DNA of 41,292 nt. Origin: Parabacteroides distasonis. Lineage in GTDB: Bacteria > Bacteroidota > Bacteroidia > Bacteroidales > Tannerellaceae. Positions 35,348-41,292 of the stretch are shown here, in pieces. The position numbers were made by a program, and so were the translations under genes. The notes beneath the pieces were generated by a model. It had not been told where the DNA came from, made no database searches, and worked only from the letters and a program-made list of their open reading frames with translations. Numbering within the stretch: the first letter of the stretch is position 1; each line of letters starts with the position of its first letter. The stretch covers positions 1 to 41,292 of the forward strand of contig JAFBIU010000031.1 in NCBI GenBank assembly GCA_021531775.1, written 5' to 3'.

Positions 35348-38300
35348 TTAAAATTCAATATCCAAACCAAATCCATAGTAGCTCAATGTCGGATAGTTAC
35401 GTCCACTGTTCGCACCCGTACCACCGATACCGCCCATGTTGTTGCCAAACTCGGACGATTCCGGATCGATAAACGCATGCTTGGTCAATGTCAATGGGTT
35501 TTCCGCATTCAGACTGACACGCAATTTCTGTACACCAAAGCGTTGGGTCAACGTTTTGGGTAAGGTATAGCCCACCTGTACATTCTTCACACGTACATAA
35601 GCGGCATTCAGCAGATAGATATCCGAACCGTTCATACCCCAGTTGTTGGTCGAAGAGGATGAACCCGGTGCCACCAATCGCGGCCATTGTGCATCCGGAT
35701 TGGTCGGAGTCCAGAAATCAAGCTGGTGCTCATAGATACAATAGGAGTAGTTCGAGTGGAAGGGCTCAATCAATTCACCCCGCAGATACATGGAGCGTTT
35801 GCCAACTCCCTGCAACATCAAGTTGAAGTCCAAACCCTTCCAAGTCAATCCATAGGTAAAACCAAAGGTATAGCGCGGGAAGGCGTTGCCCAACACCACA
35901 CGATCCTTTTCATCGATCACACCATCCCCATTCTGATCGACATACTTGACATCGCCCGGCTGTACACTGGCCCCTACCGGCAGGGCACTCTCGGCTATCT
36001 CTTCATAACTCTGGAACAAACCAGCGTTCTGGTATCCATAGTAAGATCCTAATGCCTCTCCTTCACGAATCAACTTGTACATCTGATCGGACTGGTCGAT
36101 ACGCTCCTTGCCGCCAAAATCGGTCACCTTATTCTTTGAATCGGACAAATTCAGATTGAAGACATGGTGGAAATCACCGGACTTCAGTTTGTAGTTCAAC
36201 GTGATTTCCCAACCCTGGTTCTTCATCTCCCCGGCATTCTCCTTGGCAGCCGAACCGCCATAGATCGAAGAGACCTCCGGAGTCAACAAGATATTGGAGG
36301 TTTGCTTGTTGAAGTAATCCAATGAGACATACAGATTTCCATTCAGGAATGTTGCATCGGCACCCACATTGAAGTTGGCAGACTTTTCCCACGTCAGATA
36401 GGGGTTACCATCCGTATAGCCGGTACCCGGCACCGATGTGTTGTTGAAGATGTAGGTATTGTTGTACATCTGATAAACCGTTTGGTACGAATAGTTATCC
36501 ACATTCTGATTACCCAACACACCGTATGAGGCACGAAGCTTCAAATCACCCACATGGTTCTTGTAGTGCTCGAAAAAGGCCTCTTCCGACAGACGCCAAC
36601 CGGCTGAGAAAGAGGGGAAGAATCCCCAACGCTGGTCTTTGGCGAACTTGGAGGAACCATCATAACGGAACGAAACATCCCCATAGTAACGGTCCATGTA
36701 GTTATAACCGACACGTCCGAATACAGAGGTAATGCTGGTCTGATCGGTATTGTTGTTCGAGTTATAGTTATTCTTGTTCTGGATCGACTCATCCGTAGTC
36801 GGCAAACCCAAGTCATCATCGGTATATTCCCAAGCGATCTGGCTGGCCTTGAAGGTATAAGACTCGTTCGAAACGCCTACCATGGCACTTACGTTGTGTA
36901 CATCCTTGAACGTACGGTTGAAATCCAACAAAAACTGTGTACTCAACGTATAACGCTTTTCGTTGTAATCCTGTGTCAATGTGTTGGAGTGCATGTAAAG
37001 CACCGGATTCTCCAAATCGGCTGATGCATAGAGGGGAACCTTCTGATCCCGACGGAACCGGGAATGTTGTGTCAAATCCAAACCGACCAAACCGGTTGCC
37101 TTCAACCCCTCGATGATCTTGATATCCAGATTGGCACTTCCGATAAAATTGTCGTCTGCCTTCTTCTCATAGCCACCCTCTTGCAGCAAAGCCAGCGGGT
37201 TGTCATCACCCACGACATCATTCACCAAGTATTTATCTCCCTCCATGAACTTATAATAATAATAGGAAGGGACACGTGACGAGTTGATGATGGTGTTGCC
37301 CGTACCACCGGCAATGGTCCGGTCTTTCCGTCGGTTATAGGCCATCAGGGAGGTCAACTTGAAACGGCCATACTCAGTCGTCAGGTTCGTGCGGAAATTG
37401 TACCGTTCCATCCCAAAGTTGCCCTTGAAGTTATTCTCCTGGTTGAAATAGTTGGCCGACACCATGTATGTCGTATTCTCACTACCACCGGATAGGTTCA
37501 GGTTATAGTTCTGTTGCAGACCCGTCTGGATAATCTGTTGATAGAGCCACTCCTCCTCGTCACGATGTTCATACAGATCCCGTATCTGGCTGGGTGTAAA
37601 CTGTGGAGCACTGCCCACATTCATATTGGCCTGATTACGCAACATGGCATTCTGCCATCCCTCGACCGGTGAGAAGAGAATGTGGGGATCCTGCATACCC
37701 ACCTGTCCACTGAACGAGACAATGGGCTTGGCCCCCTTGGAACCCCGTTTGGTTGTCACCAAGATGACACCGTTGGCCGAACGTGAACCATAGATGGCCG
37801 CACTACCAGCATCCTTCAGCACCGAGACGCTTTCAATGTCGTTCGGGTTCAGGTTATTCAAGGTAGAAGAGCTGGAAATCAAACCGTCAATCACAATCAA
37901 CGGGTCATTGTTTCCCATGGTACTCACACCACGGATATTGATGTTCAGGCTGTTGTCATTCGGATTCATGTTCTTGCTCTGAATGATCAAGTTGGCCGAT
38001 GCACCCTGCAAGGCTTGGGTTGCATTCGTTACAGGACGGTTTTCAAACACCTCATTACTGACCTGATCGACCGAACCCGTGATGCTCTTCCGCGAGCGGG
38101 TACCGTAACCAACCACCACGACCTCATCCAATTTCTGGGTGTCTTCGCGCAACACAATCTGTACATGATTCTGGCCCTTCGTGTTGATCTGTTGGGTCAG
38201 ATAACCGATGTAGGAGACATCCAACAGCCCACCTTCGGGCACCTCCAAAGCGAAATTACCATCCAAATCCGTGATCGTTCCTTGTGTAGTACCGGCTACC

Positions 38301-38692
38301 AGCACATTGGCACCAATGATCGGTTCACCCGTCTCATCCACAATCTTACCTGAAATCCGCTTGGATTTCTTGGCCTTTTCATCCTGCTGTGGAGCAATGA
38401 CGATGTATTTCCCCTTCACTGAATAGGTGAATCCCGTACCGGAAAGGATCTGAGTCAACACATCAAGCACCTCCTTGTTCTGCTGATTCAACACCACCTT
38501 CCGGTTCACATCCAATTGACTACCATTGTAGGCAATTTTGTACGCCGAAACGGCCTCAATCTTTTGAAATGCCACCTTCAACGTTACACTACCTGCGTTA
38601 AAAGAGACCTTCTGTGCCTGGGCTTCCAAGCATCCCGCCATCAATAGGCTCAAACAAAAGGCTCCTATCCGTCTTGACTTGTGTTTGTTCAT
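35348..38692 (-). CDS. SusC-like TonB-dependent transporter with STN signalling domain
   Basis: A 1114-residue outer-membrane transporter. Signal peptide (1-27); STN domain (about 50-100), the part that contacts FecR in trans-envelope signalling; carboxypeptidase-regulatory-like domain (about 112-192); TonB-box-like 'LDEVVVVGYG' (198-207); plug (about 210-320) with 'LNPNDIESVSVLKDAGSAAIYG'; then a 22-strand-size barrel ending 'YYGFGLDIEF'. The STN domain is missing from SusC proteins under HTCS control and present in those under ECF/FecR control, which agrees with the two upstream genes. It imports oligomannosides released by GH76. Confidence 0.96.
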   Translation of the reverse strand: MNKHKSRRIGAFCLSLLMAGCLEAQAQKVSFNAGSVTLKVAFQKIEAVSAYKIAYNGSQLDVNRKVVLNQQNKEVLDVLTQILSGTGFTYSVKGKYIVIAPQQDEKAKKSKRISGKIVDETGEPIIGANVLVAGTTQGTITDLDGNFALEVPEGGLLDVSYIGYLTQQINTKGQNHVQIVLREDTQKLDEVVVVGYGTRSRKSITGSVDQVSNEVFENRPVTNATQALQGASANLIIQSKNMNPNDNSLNINIRGVSTMGNNDPLIVIDGLISSSSTLNNLNPNDIESVSVLKDAGSAAIYGSRSANGVILVTTKRGSKGAKPIVSFSGQVGMQDPHILFSPVEGWQNAMLRNQANMNVGSAPQFTPSQIRDLYEHRDEEEWLYQQIIQTGLQQNYNLNLSGGSENTTYMVSANYFNQENNFKGNFGMERYNFRTNLTTEYGRFKLTSLMAYNRRKDRTIAGGTGNTIINSSRVPSYYYYKFMEGDKYLVNDVVGDDNPLALLQEGGYEKKADDNFIGSANLDIKIIEGLKATGLVGLDLTQHSRFRRDQKVPLYASADLENPVLYMHSNTLTQDYNEKRYTLSTQFLLDFNRTFKDVHNVSAMVGVSNESYTFKASQIAWEYTDDDLGLPTTDESIQNKNNYNSNNNTDQTSITSVFGRVGYNYMDRYYGDVSFRYDGSSKFAKDQRWGFFPSFSAGWRLSEEAFFEHYKNHVGDLKLRASYGVLGNQNVDNYSYQTVYQMYNNTYIFNNTSVPGTGYTDGNPYLTWEKSANFNVGADATFLNGNLYVSLDYFNKQTSNILLTPEVSSIYGGSAAKENAGEMKNQGWEITLNYKLKSGDFHHVFNLNLSDSKNKVTDFGGKERIDQSDQMYKLIREGEALGSYYGYQNAGLFQSYEEIAESALPVGASVQPGDVKYVDQNGDGVIDEKDRVVLGNAFPRYTFGFTYGLTWKGLDFNLMLQGVGKRSMYLRGELIEPFHSNYSYCIYEHQLDFWTPTNPDAQWPRLVAPGSSSSTNNWGMNGSDIYLLNAAYVRVKNVQVGYTLPKTLTQRFGVQKLRVSLNAENPLTLTKHAFIDPESSEFGNNMGGIGGTGANSGRNYPTLSYYGFGLDIEF

Positions 38693-38725
38693 TTTGATAT
38701 ATGATTAATTGTGCATTTTTCACTC

Positions 38726-38754
38726 TAAAGACAGCTGTTCCCCGGTTTACCCCC
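38726..38754 (-). promoter_or_regulatory. Candidate ECF-sigma promoter of the susCD operon
   Basis: On the minus strand GGGGGTAAA (38754-38746) and GTCTTTA (38732-38726) are 13 nt apart and end 34 bp before the SusC start. No TAnnTTTG element occurs in this gap, so a non-housekeeping sigma is likely. GGGGTA with a downstream GTC-T element resembles what I recall of FecI-type promoters in Bacteroidales; this is a tentative match. Confidence 0.4.
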
Positions 38755-38777
38755 AAGCCAAACTTCGTTTTTTTTTT

Positions 38778-38812
38778 AAAAAAAATGGCAGGCCCTCCGA
38801 GAAGAGCCTGCC
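38778..38812 (-). terminator. Intrinsic terminator between fecR-like and susC-like genes
   Basis: GGCAGGC (38812-38806 on the minus strand) pairs with GCCTGCC (38793-38787) around a 12-nt loop, followed by A and T8 (38785-38778), then A10. A textbook terminator 33 bp after the fecR stop. It separates constitutive sigma/anti-sigma expression from the inducible susC operon. Confidence 0.82.
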
Positions 38813-38845
38813 TGTACATACTAAACAGAATCGCATACACTTCGA

Positions 38846-39853
38846 TTACTCGATATAAATCTCCTTCCCGACAATCTGATAGTCCATCTCAGGAATCAGT
38901 TCTTTGAGAAGCATCCATACGTTCTCAATCGACTCATCCTTGTTGAAATGAATCGTCAGCTTGTTGGAACTATAACTGGAATTCTTCACATGAATTTTCA
39001 CTCCATACGAACGCTCGATGATGGGAATAATCTGGTTGAAAGAATAATTGTCAAAGAGCAAGCCACCCTCGCGCCAGTCAGAATAGTCGGCAGAGACCAC
39101 CTGACGGATTTCTGCCTTACCACTTCCGGCCTGATAGACCAGCTGTTCATTGGGCGACAGGTGATAGGTCGTCCGTTGCACGTTATTGAGGTGCACACAG
39201 ACCGATCCCTCCTCCAACGTCGTATAAATCCGATCAGAATCGTTATAACTCATCAGGTTGAATCGTGTGCCCAAGACCTCAATGTCAACAGCCTTCGAAC
39301 GGACGACAAAGGGACAATTCTTGTCTTTCTGAATCTCAAAATAACCCTCACCGGACAAATACACCTGGCGGATGGAGCCTGAGAAGGAAGCTGGATAGAA
39401 GAGCGTACTCCCTGCATTCAACCAGACGCGACTGCTGTCGGGCAGTATCAACATGTCCCGTTTGCCATAAGGCACGAAATGGCTCATCAACTCCACAGAA
39501 CGTGGCTGAACCTGCCGGCTCTCACGATAGAGATAAGCCGAAACGGACAGCAACAAGATGGGTATCAAATAACTGGCAGCCATCTTGAGCCAGCCGGGGA
39601 AACGGACCACCTTCCCTGTTCGGGACGAAGCCGACAACGGTAGCTGGAGTTTCTCCTGAAGCACTTGAAAAGAGCGGTCAACTGCTGCCTGTGGCATCTG
39701 GGCCTCTTCCGCTTCGCGCCAGAGAGAACGGAAAGCCTCTTCCCGTTCCGGCTCATCACCGGATTGAACCAGTCGTTGATGTACCCGTTTCTCCAGTTCT
39801 CCAGCGAACGTATGATGGAAGAAATAATCGATAATCTGTCTCAAATAACTCAT
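38846..39853 (-). CDS. FecR-family anti-sigma factor
   Basis: A 335-residue inner-membrane regulator. The cytoplasmic N-domain (about 1-85) binds sigma; one transmembrane helix lies at about 89-109; the periplasmic FecR domain (about 120-215) has 'LPDSSRVWLNAGSTLFYP' and 'GEGYFEIQKD'; a C-terminal DUF4974 domain (about 262-335) reads the STN domain of the transporter. The order sigma-fecR-susC(STN) is the standard trans-envelope circuit, in which ligand on the transporter releases sigma. It lies 47 bp after the sigma gene. Confidence 0.95.
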   Translation of the reverse strand: MSYLRQIIDYFFHHTFAGELEKRVHQRLVQSGDEPEREEAFRSLWREAEEAQMPQAAVDRSFQVLQEKLQLPLSASSRTGKVVRFPGWLKMAASYLIPILLLSVSAYLYRESRQVQPRSVELMSHFVPYGKRDMLILPDSSRVWLNAGSTLFYPASFSGSIRQVYLSGEGYFEIQKDKNCPFVVRSKAVDIEVLGTRFNLMSYNDSDRIYTTLEEGSVCVHLNNVQRTTYHLSPNEQLVYQAGSGKAEIRQVVSADYSDWREGGLLFDNYSFNQIIPIIERSYGVKIHVKNSSYSSNKLTIHFNKDESIENVWMLLKELIPEMDYQIVGKEIYIE

Positions 39854-39900
39854 TTGCTAATTCTCCTTATTTATAAAGACCGCTTAAAACCGATTTACCC

Positions 39901-40476
39901 CTAATGCAAGGTGTGAAAAAATAGGCACATCCACAGCAAAAGTGCCTTTCTCAGCTCCTTCAATGCCAAATTGAGGTGATTCTCCACAGTCTTTGGACTC
40001 AACTGTAATTTATTGGCAATCTCCGCATTCGACAATCCGCTTTTCCGACTCAGTTCATATACCAACCTGCGTTGCGGAGACATCCGTTCGACAACAAGAT
40101 CAGCCAAGAGCTGCAAATCCTTCGCTACCAATAGCTCATGGGGTGAATGATCATCTAACTCATCCGGAAACTCATCACAGGTCTGGCCCTCCCGACGATT
40201 ACGGATCTCCAGATAATTCAATGTCATATTCTTGGAAAGGATGAATAGATAGGAATCAAAATTCCGGATGTTGACAACCGATGTGCGGTTGACCCAGAGC
40301 TTGGAGAAAATCTCCTGCACCACATCCTCCGTATCCATCTCCGACTTAAGCAATCCTTGGACAAAATAATAGATTTTTGGATAGTAACGGACATAGAGAT
40401 GCCGGAAGGCCTCTGCATTACCCTCTGACAATTGTTGCAAAAGCAACTGTTCGTTCCTATCTTCTACTTGTTCCAT
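39901..40476 (-). CDS. ECF RNA polymerase sigma factor (FecI-like)
   Basis: A 191-residue sigma-70 family protein with region 2 (about 24-93, 'DTEDVVQEIFSKLWVNR') and region 4 (about 130-180, 'LSNAEIANKLQLSPKTVENHL' helix-turn-helix). The ATG at 40476 is chosen; a GTG at 40494 would add six residues. It ends in an unusually hydrophobic tail (LLLWMCLFFHTLH). First gene of the sigma-fecR pair that controls the mannan locus. The expected target is the susC promoter region at 38726-38754. Confidence 0.93.
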   Translation of the reverse strand: MEQVEDRNEQLLLQQLSEGNAEAFRHLYVRYYPKIYYFVQGLLKSEMDTEDVVQEIFSKLWVNRTSVVNIRNFDSYLFILSKNMTLNYLEIRNRREGQTCDEFPDELDDHSPHELLVAKDLQLLADLVVERMSPQRRLVYELSRKSGLSNAEIANKLQLSPKTVENHLNLALKELRKALLLWMCLFFHTLH

Positions 40477-40516
40477 AATCGTTGATGAATACACTATCCT
40501 ACACTACTTGGCACGG

Positions 40517-40524
40517 CAAATATA
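40517..40524 (-). promoter_or_regulatory. -7 element for the sigma-fecR operon
   Basis: Minus-strand TATATTTG fits the housekeeping -7 consensus and lies 40 bp before the ATG. No -33 TTG at 19-21 nt. It suggests the sigma/anti-sigma pair is made by the main sigma factor, unlike susC. Confidence 0.5.
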
Positions 40525-40576
40525 AGGATTATTTTGAATACTGTCTCACGAACAAGTCCGCAATCGTGATGATCAA

Positions 40577-40746
40577 CTCTTCCTTCCAAACTCCTTCCTT
40601 GATTCATCGATCTGTCCAGACAGAAAAAGCGACGTCACAGCGAAGGAAGAGCGAAGGAAGAGCGAAGGCAATGGCCACTACTTAGGACGGCCGACGGTCT
40701 TCACTGATGACCCACTACGGACATAAGTGAAGACTTCTTCGGAAGT
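40577..40746. repeat. Repeat-rich, structured non-coding region
   Basis: Three elements follow each other. CTCTTCCTTC (40577-40586) is the exact inverse complement of two copies of GAAGGAAGAG (40642-40651 and 40653-40662), which belong to an 11-bp tandem repeat GCGAAGGAAGA from 40640. GTCTTCACT (40697-40705) pairs with AGTGAAGAC (40726-40734). ACTTC-TTCG-GAAGT (40733-40746) is a stem with the very stable C(UUCG)G tetraloop on the plus strand. A short minus-strand frame ending 'KTVGRPK' at about 40683 is open but has no support. This may be a dispersed repeat or a structured RNA. Confidence 0.5.
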
Positions 40747-40821
40747 TCTTCGATAGCCTTTCGAGAACCTTTCGGGACAGTTTTCCTCTGGTAAAAAGAT
40801 TTGAAGTCACTACATTTTTCA

Positions 40822-40906
40822 GCGTAACATCGTGTTACGTTACGCGACCCGCAGTTGTTGTCCATAGACAATGTGTCTGGATGCGTAACGTAACACAATG
40901 TTACGC
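40822..40906. repeat. 24-bp inverted repeat built of GTAAC/GTTAC units
   Basis: Arms 40822-40845 and 40883-40906 are inverse complements at 23 of 24 positions; the one mismatch can form a G-U pair in RNA. Each arm begins GCGTAAC and ends GTTACGC, is itself partly palindromic, and holds three GTAAC/GTTAC pentamers. The 37-bp centre is unique sequence. The site could be a binding platform for a dimeric protein, a mobile-element end or an RNA hairpin. Confidence 0.7.
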
Positions 40907-40937
40907 GAATAAATGTGATTGCAGCCTTGTAGGTTAG

Positions 40938-41292
40938 TTATGAGATGATACTTTTCAGTCTAATCACCAACTGATTGATTTCCTCCATAGATACTTGGCT
41001 CTTGGATCCATCCGGTGCCTGTAATGATTGGGTGTTTTCCCCTCGGAAAAACAGATCTTGGTGTATGGACTCCAAGAGACGGATAAAGTGTTCCAAACGT
41101 TTAGGTGGTTGCTCCATCTCGACCAGATGACGGACATAGAGCAGGTTGACGAAGAGTCCTTGCTCTCTGATCTTGGGATTCTCAAACCGATCAACATGGT
41201 CATACGGATAGAGTTCCCAAAGTGCATGAAGGATGCCTATCCGGTCGGGATAAGCCTTCCAGAGTGCATAGTAGAGACGGGCCGCCTCCTCT
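40938..41292 (-). CDS. Unidentified protein, C-terminal part (runs off the window)
   Basis: An open frame enters from the right edge and stops with TAA at 40940-40938, giving about 117 residues. It is helical and rich in Leu, Tyr and Arg, with 'YALWKAYPDRIGILHALW', 'ELYPYDHVDRFENPKIREQG' and 'LFVNLLYVRHLVEMEQPP'. No signal peptide or membrane segment is in the visible part. It vaguely recalls uncharacterised Bacteroidales proteins of the DUF6043 kind, but I cannot confirm that. Codon use resembles the neighbours, and no overlapping frame is better. Confidence 0.6.
   Translation of the reverse strand, partial: EEAARLYYALWKAYPDRIGILHALWELYPYDHVDRFENPKIREQGLFVNLLYVRHLVEMEQPPKRLEHFIRLLESIHQDLFFRGENTQSLQAPDGSKSQVSMEEINQLVIRLKSIIS

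Noticed and set aside
40640-40668. Possible CRISPR or microsatellite made of GCGAAGGAAGA units
   Set aside because: There are only about 2.6 adjacent copies without spacers and no cas genes, so it is a short tandem repeat.
40482-40685. Plus-strand open frame of 67 codons upstream of the sigma gene
   Set aside because: It covers the sigma promoter and the 11-bp tandem repeat; no motif.
40701-40898. Minus-strand open frame of 65 codons in the repeat region
   Set aside because: It runs through the inverted-repeat arm, has no start context, and a second frame in the same place is equally open; no protein evidence.

Overview
The window is chromosomal DNA from a Bacteroidota bacterium, order Bacteroidales, most likely Parabacteroides or a close gut relative. 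The genus is an inference from overall gene style. The order is supported by the SusC/SusD pair, the RprX/RprY system, DUF4252, DUF2723 and FecR/DUF4974 proteins, and promoters of the Bacteroides type (-7 TAnnTTTG, -33 TTG). Nearly all genes lie on the minus strand.

Layout. 1-70 is the last 22 codons of a XerC/XerD-type recombinase. 142-2977 is the housekeeping operon rplM-rpsI-rpsB-tsf. 3178-5292 holds a divergent pair: a K+ channel-like protein with a C-terminal zinc ribbon, and a secreted purple-acid-phosphatase-like enzyme. 5368-5580 is a decayed 3' fragment of an AAA+/DUF4143-type ATPase. 5574-7401 is a four-gene unit, DUF4252 - ECF sigma - short membrane protein (probable anti-sigma) - DUF4252. 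7488-13681 holds two large secreted proteins, DUF5107/TPR and a putative glycoside hydrolase, with a nested palindrome over the promoter region. 13775-19869 is a tight operon of DUF2723 membrane protein, polysaccharide deacetylase, QueG and an S37/S28-like exported peptidase. 20040-22333 is rprX-rprY. 22439-26162 is a membrane-anchored LytTR regulator followed by an outer-membrane beta-barrel protein.

26489-40476 is a complete alpha-mannan-type polysaccharide utilization locus. In transcription order it is ECF sigma, FecR anti-sigma, terminator, SusC (with STN signalling domain), SusD, two tandem SusE/F-like surface lipoproteins, a strong hairpin, then GH76, GH92 and GH125. The expected logic is that mannan bound at the SusC STN domain signals through FecR to release sigma, which turns on susCD. 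GH76 cuts alpha-1,6-mannan backbone at the surface, GH92 trims alpha-mannose side chains, and GH125 finishes alpha-1,6 oligosaccharides in the periplasm. The hairpin at 31340-31371 could set the ratio of binding proteins to enzymes. No HTCS or SusR-type regulator is present.

40495-40937 has no convincing gene but is rich in inverted repeats, including a 24-bp near-perfect pair built from GTTAC/GTAAC units. A partial unidentified gene runs off the right end. The least explained parts are this structured element, the phased repeats before the LytTR gene, the nested palindrome at 13.7 kb, the DUF4252-flanked sigma operon and the zinc-ribbon channel.
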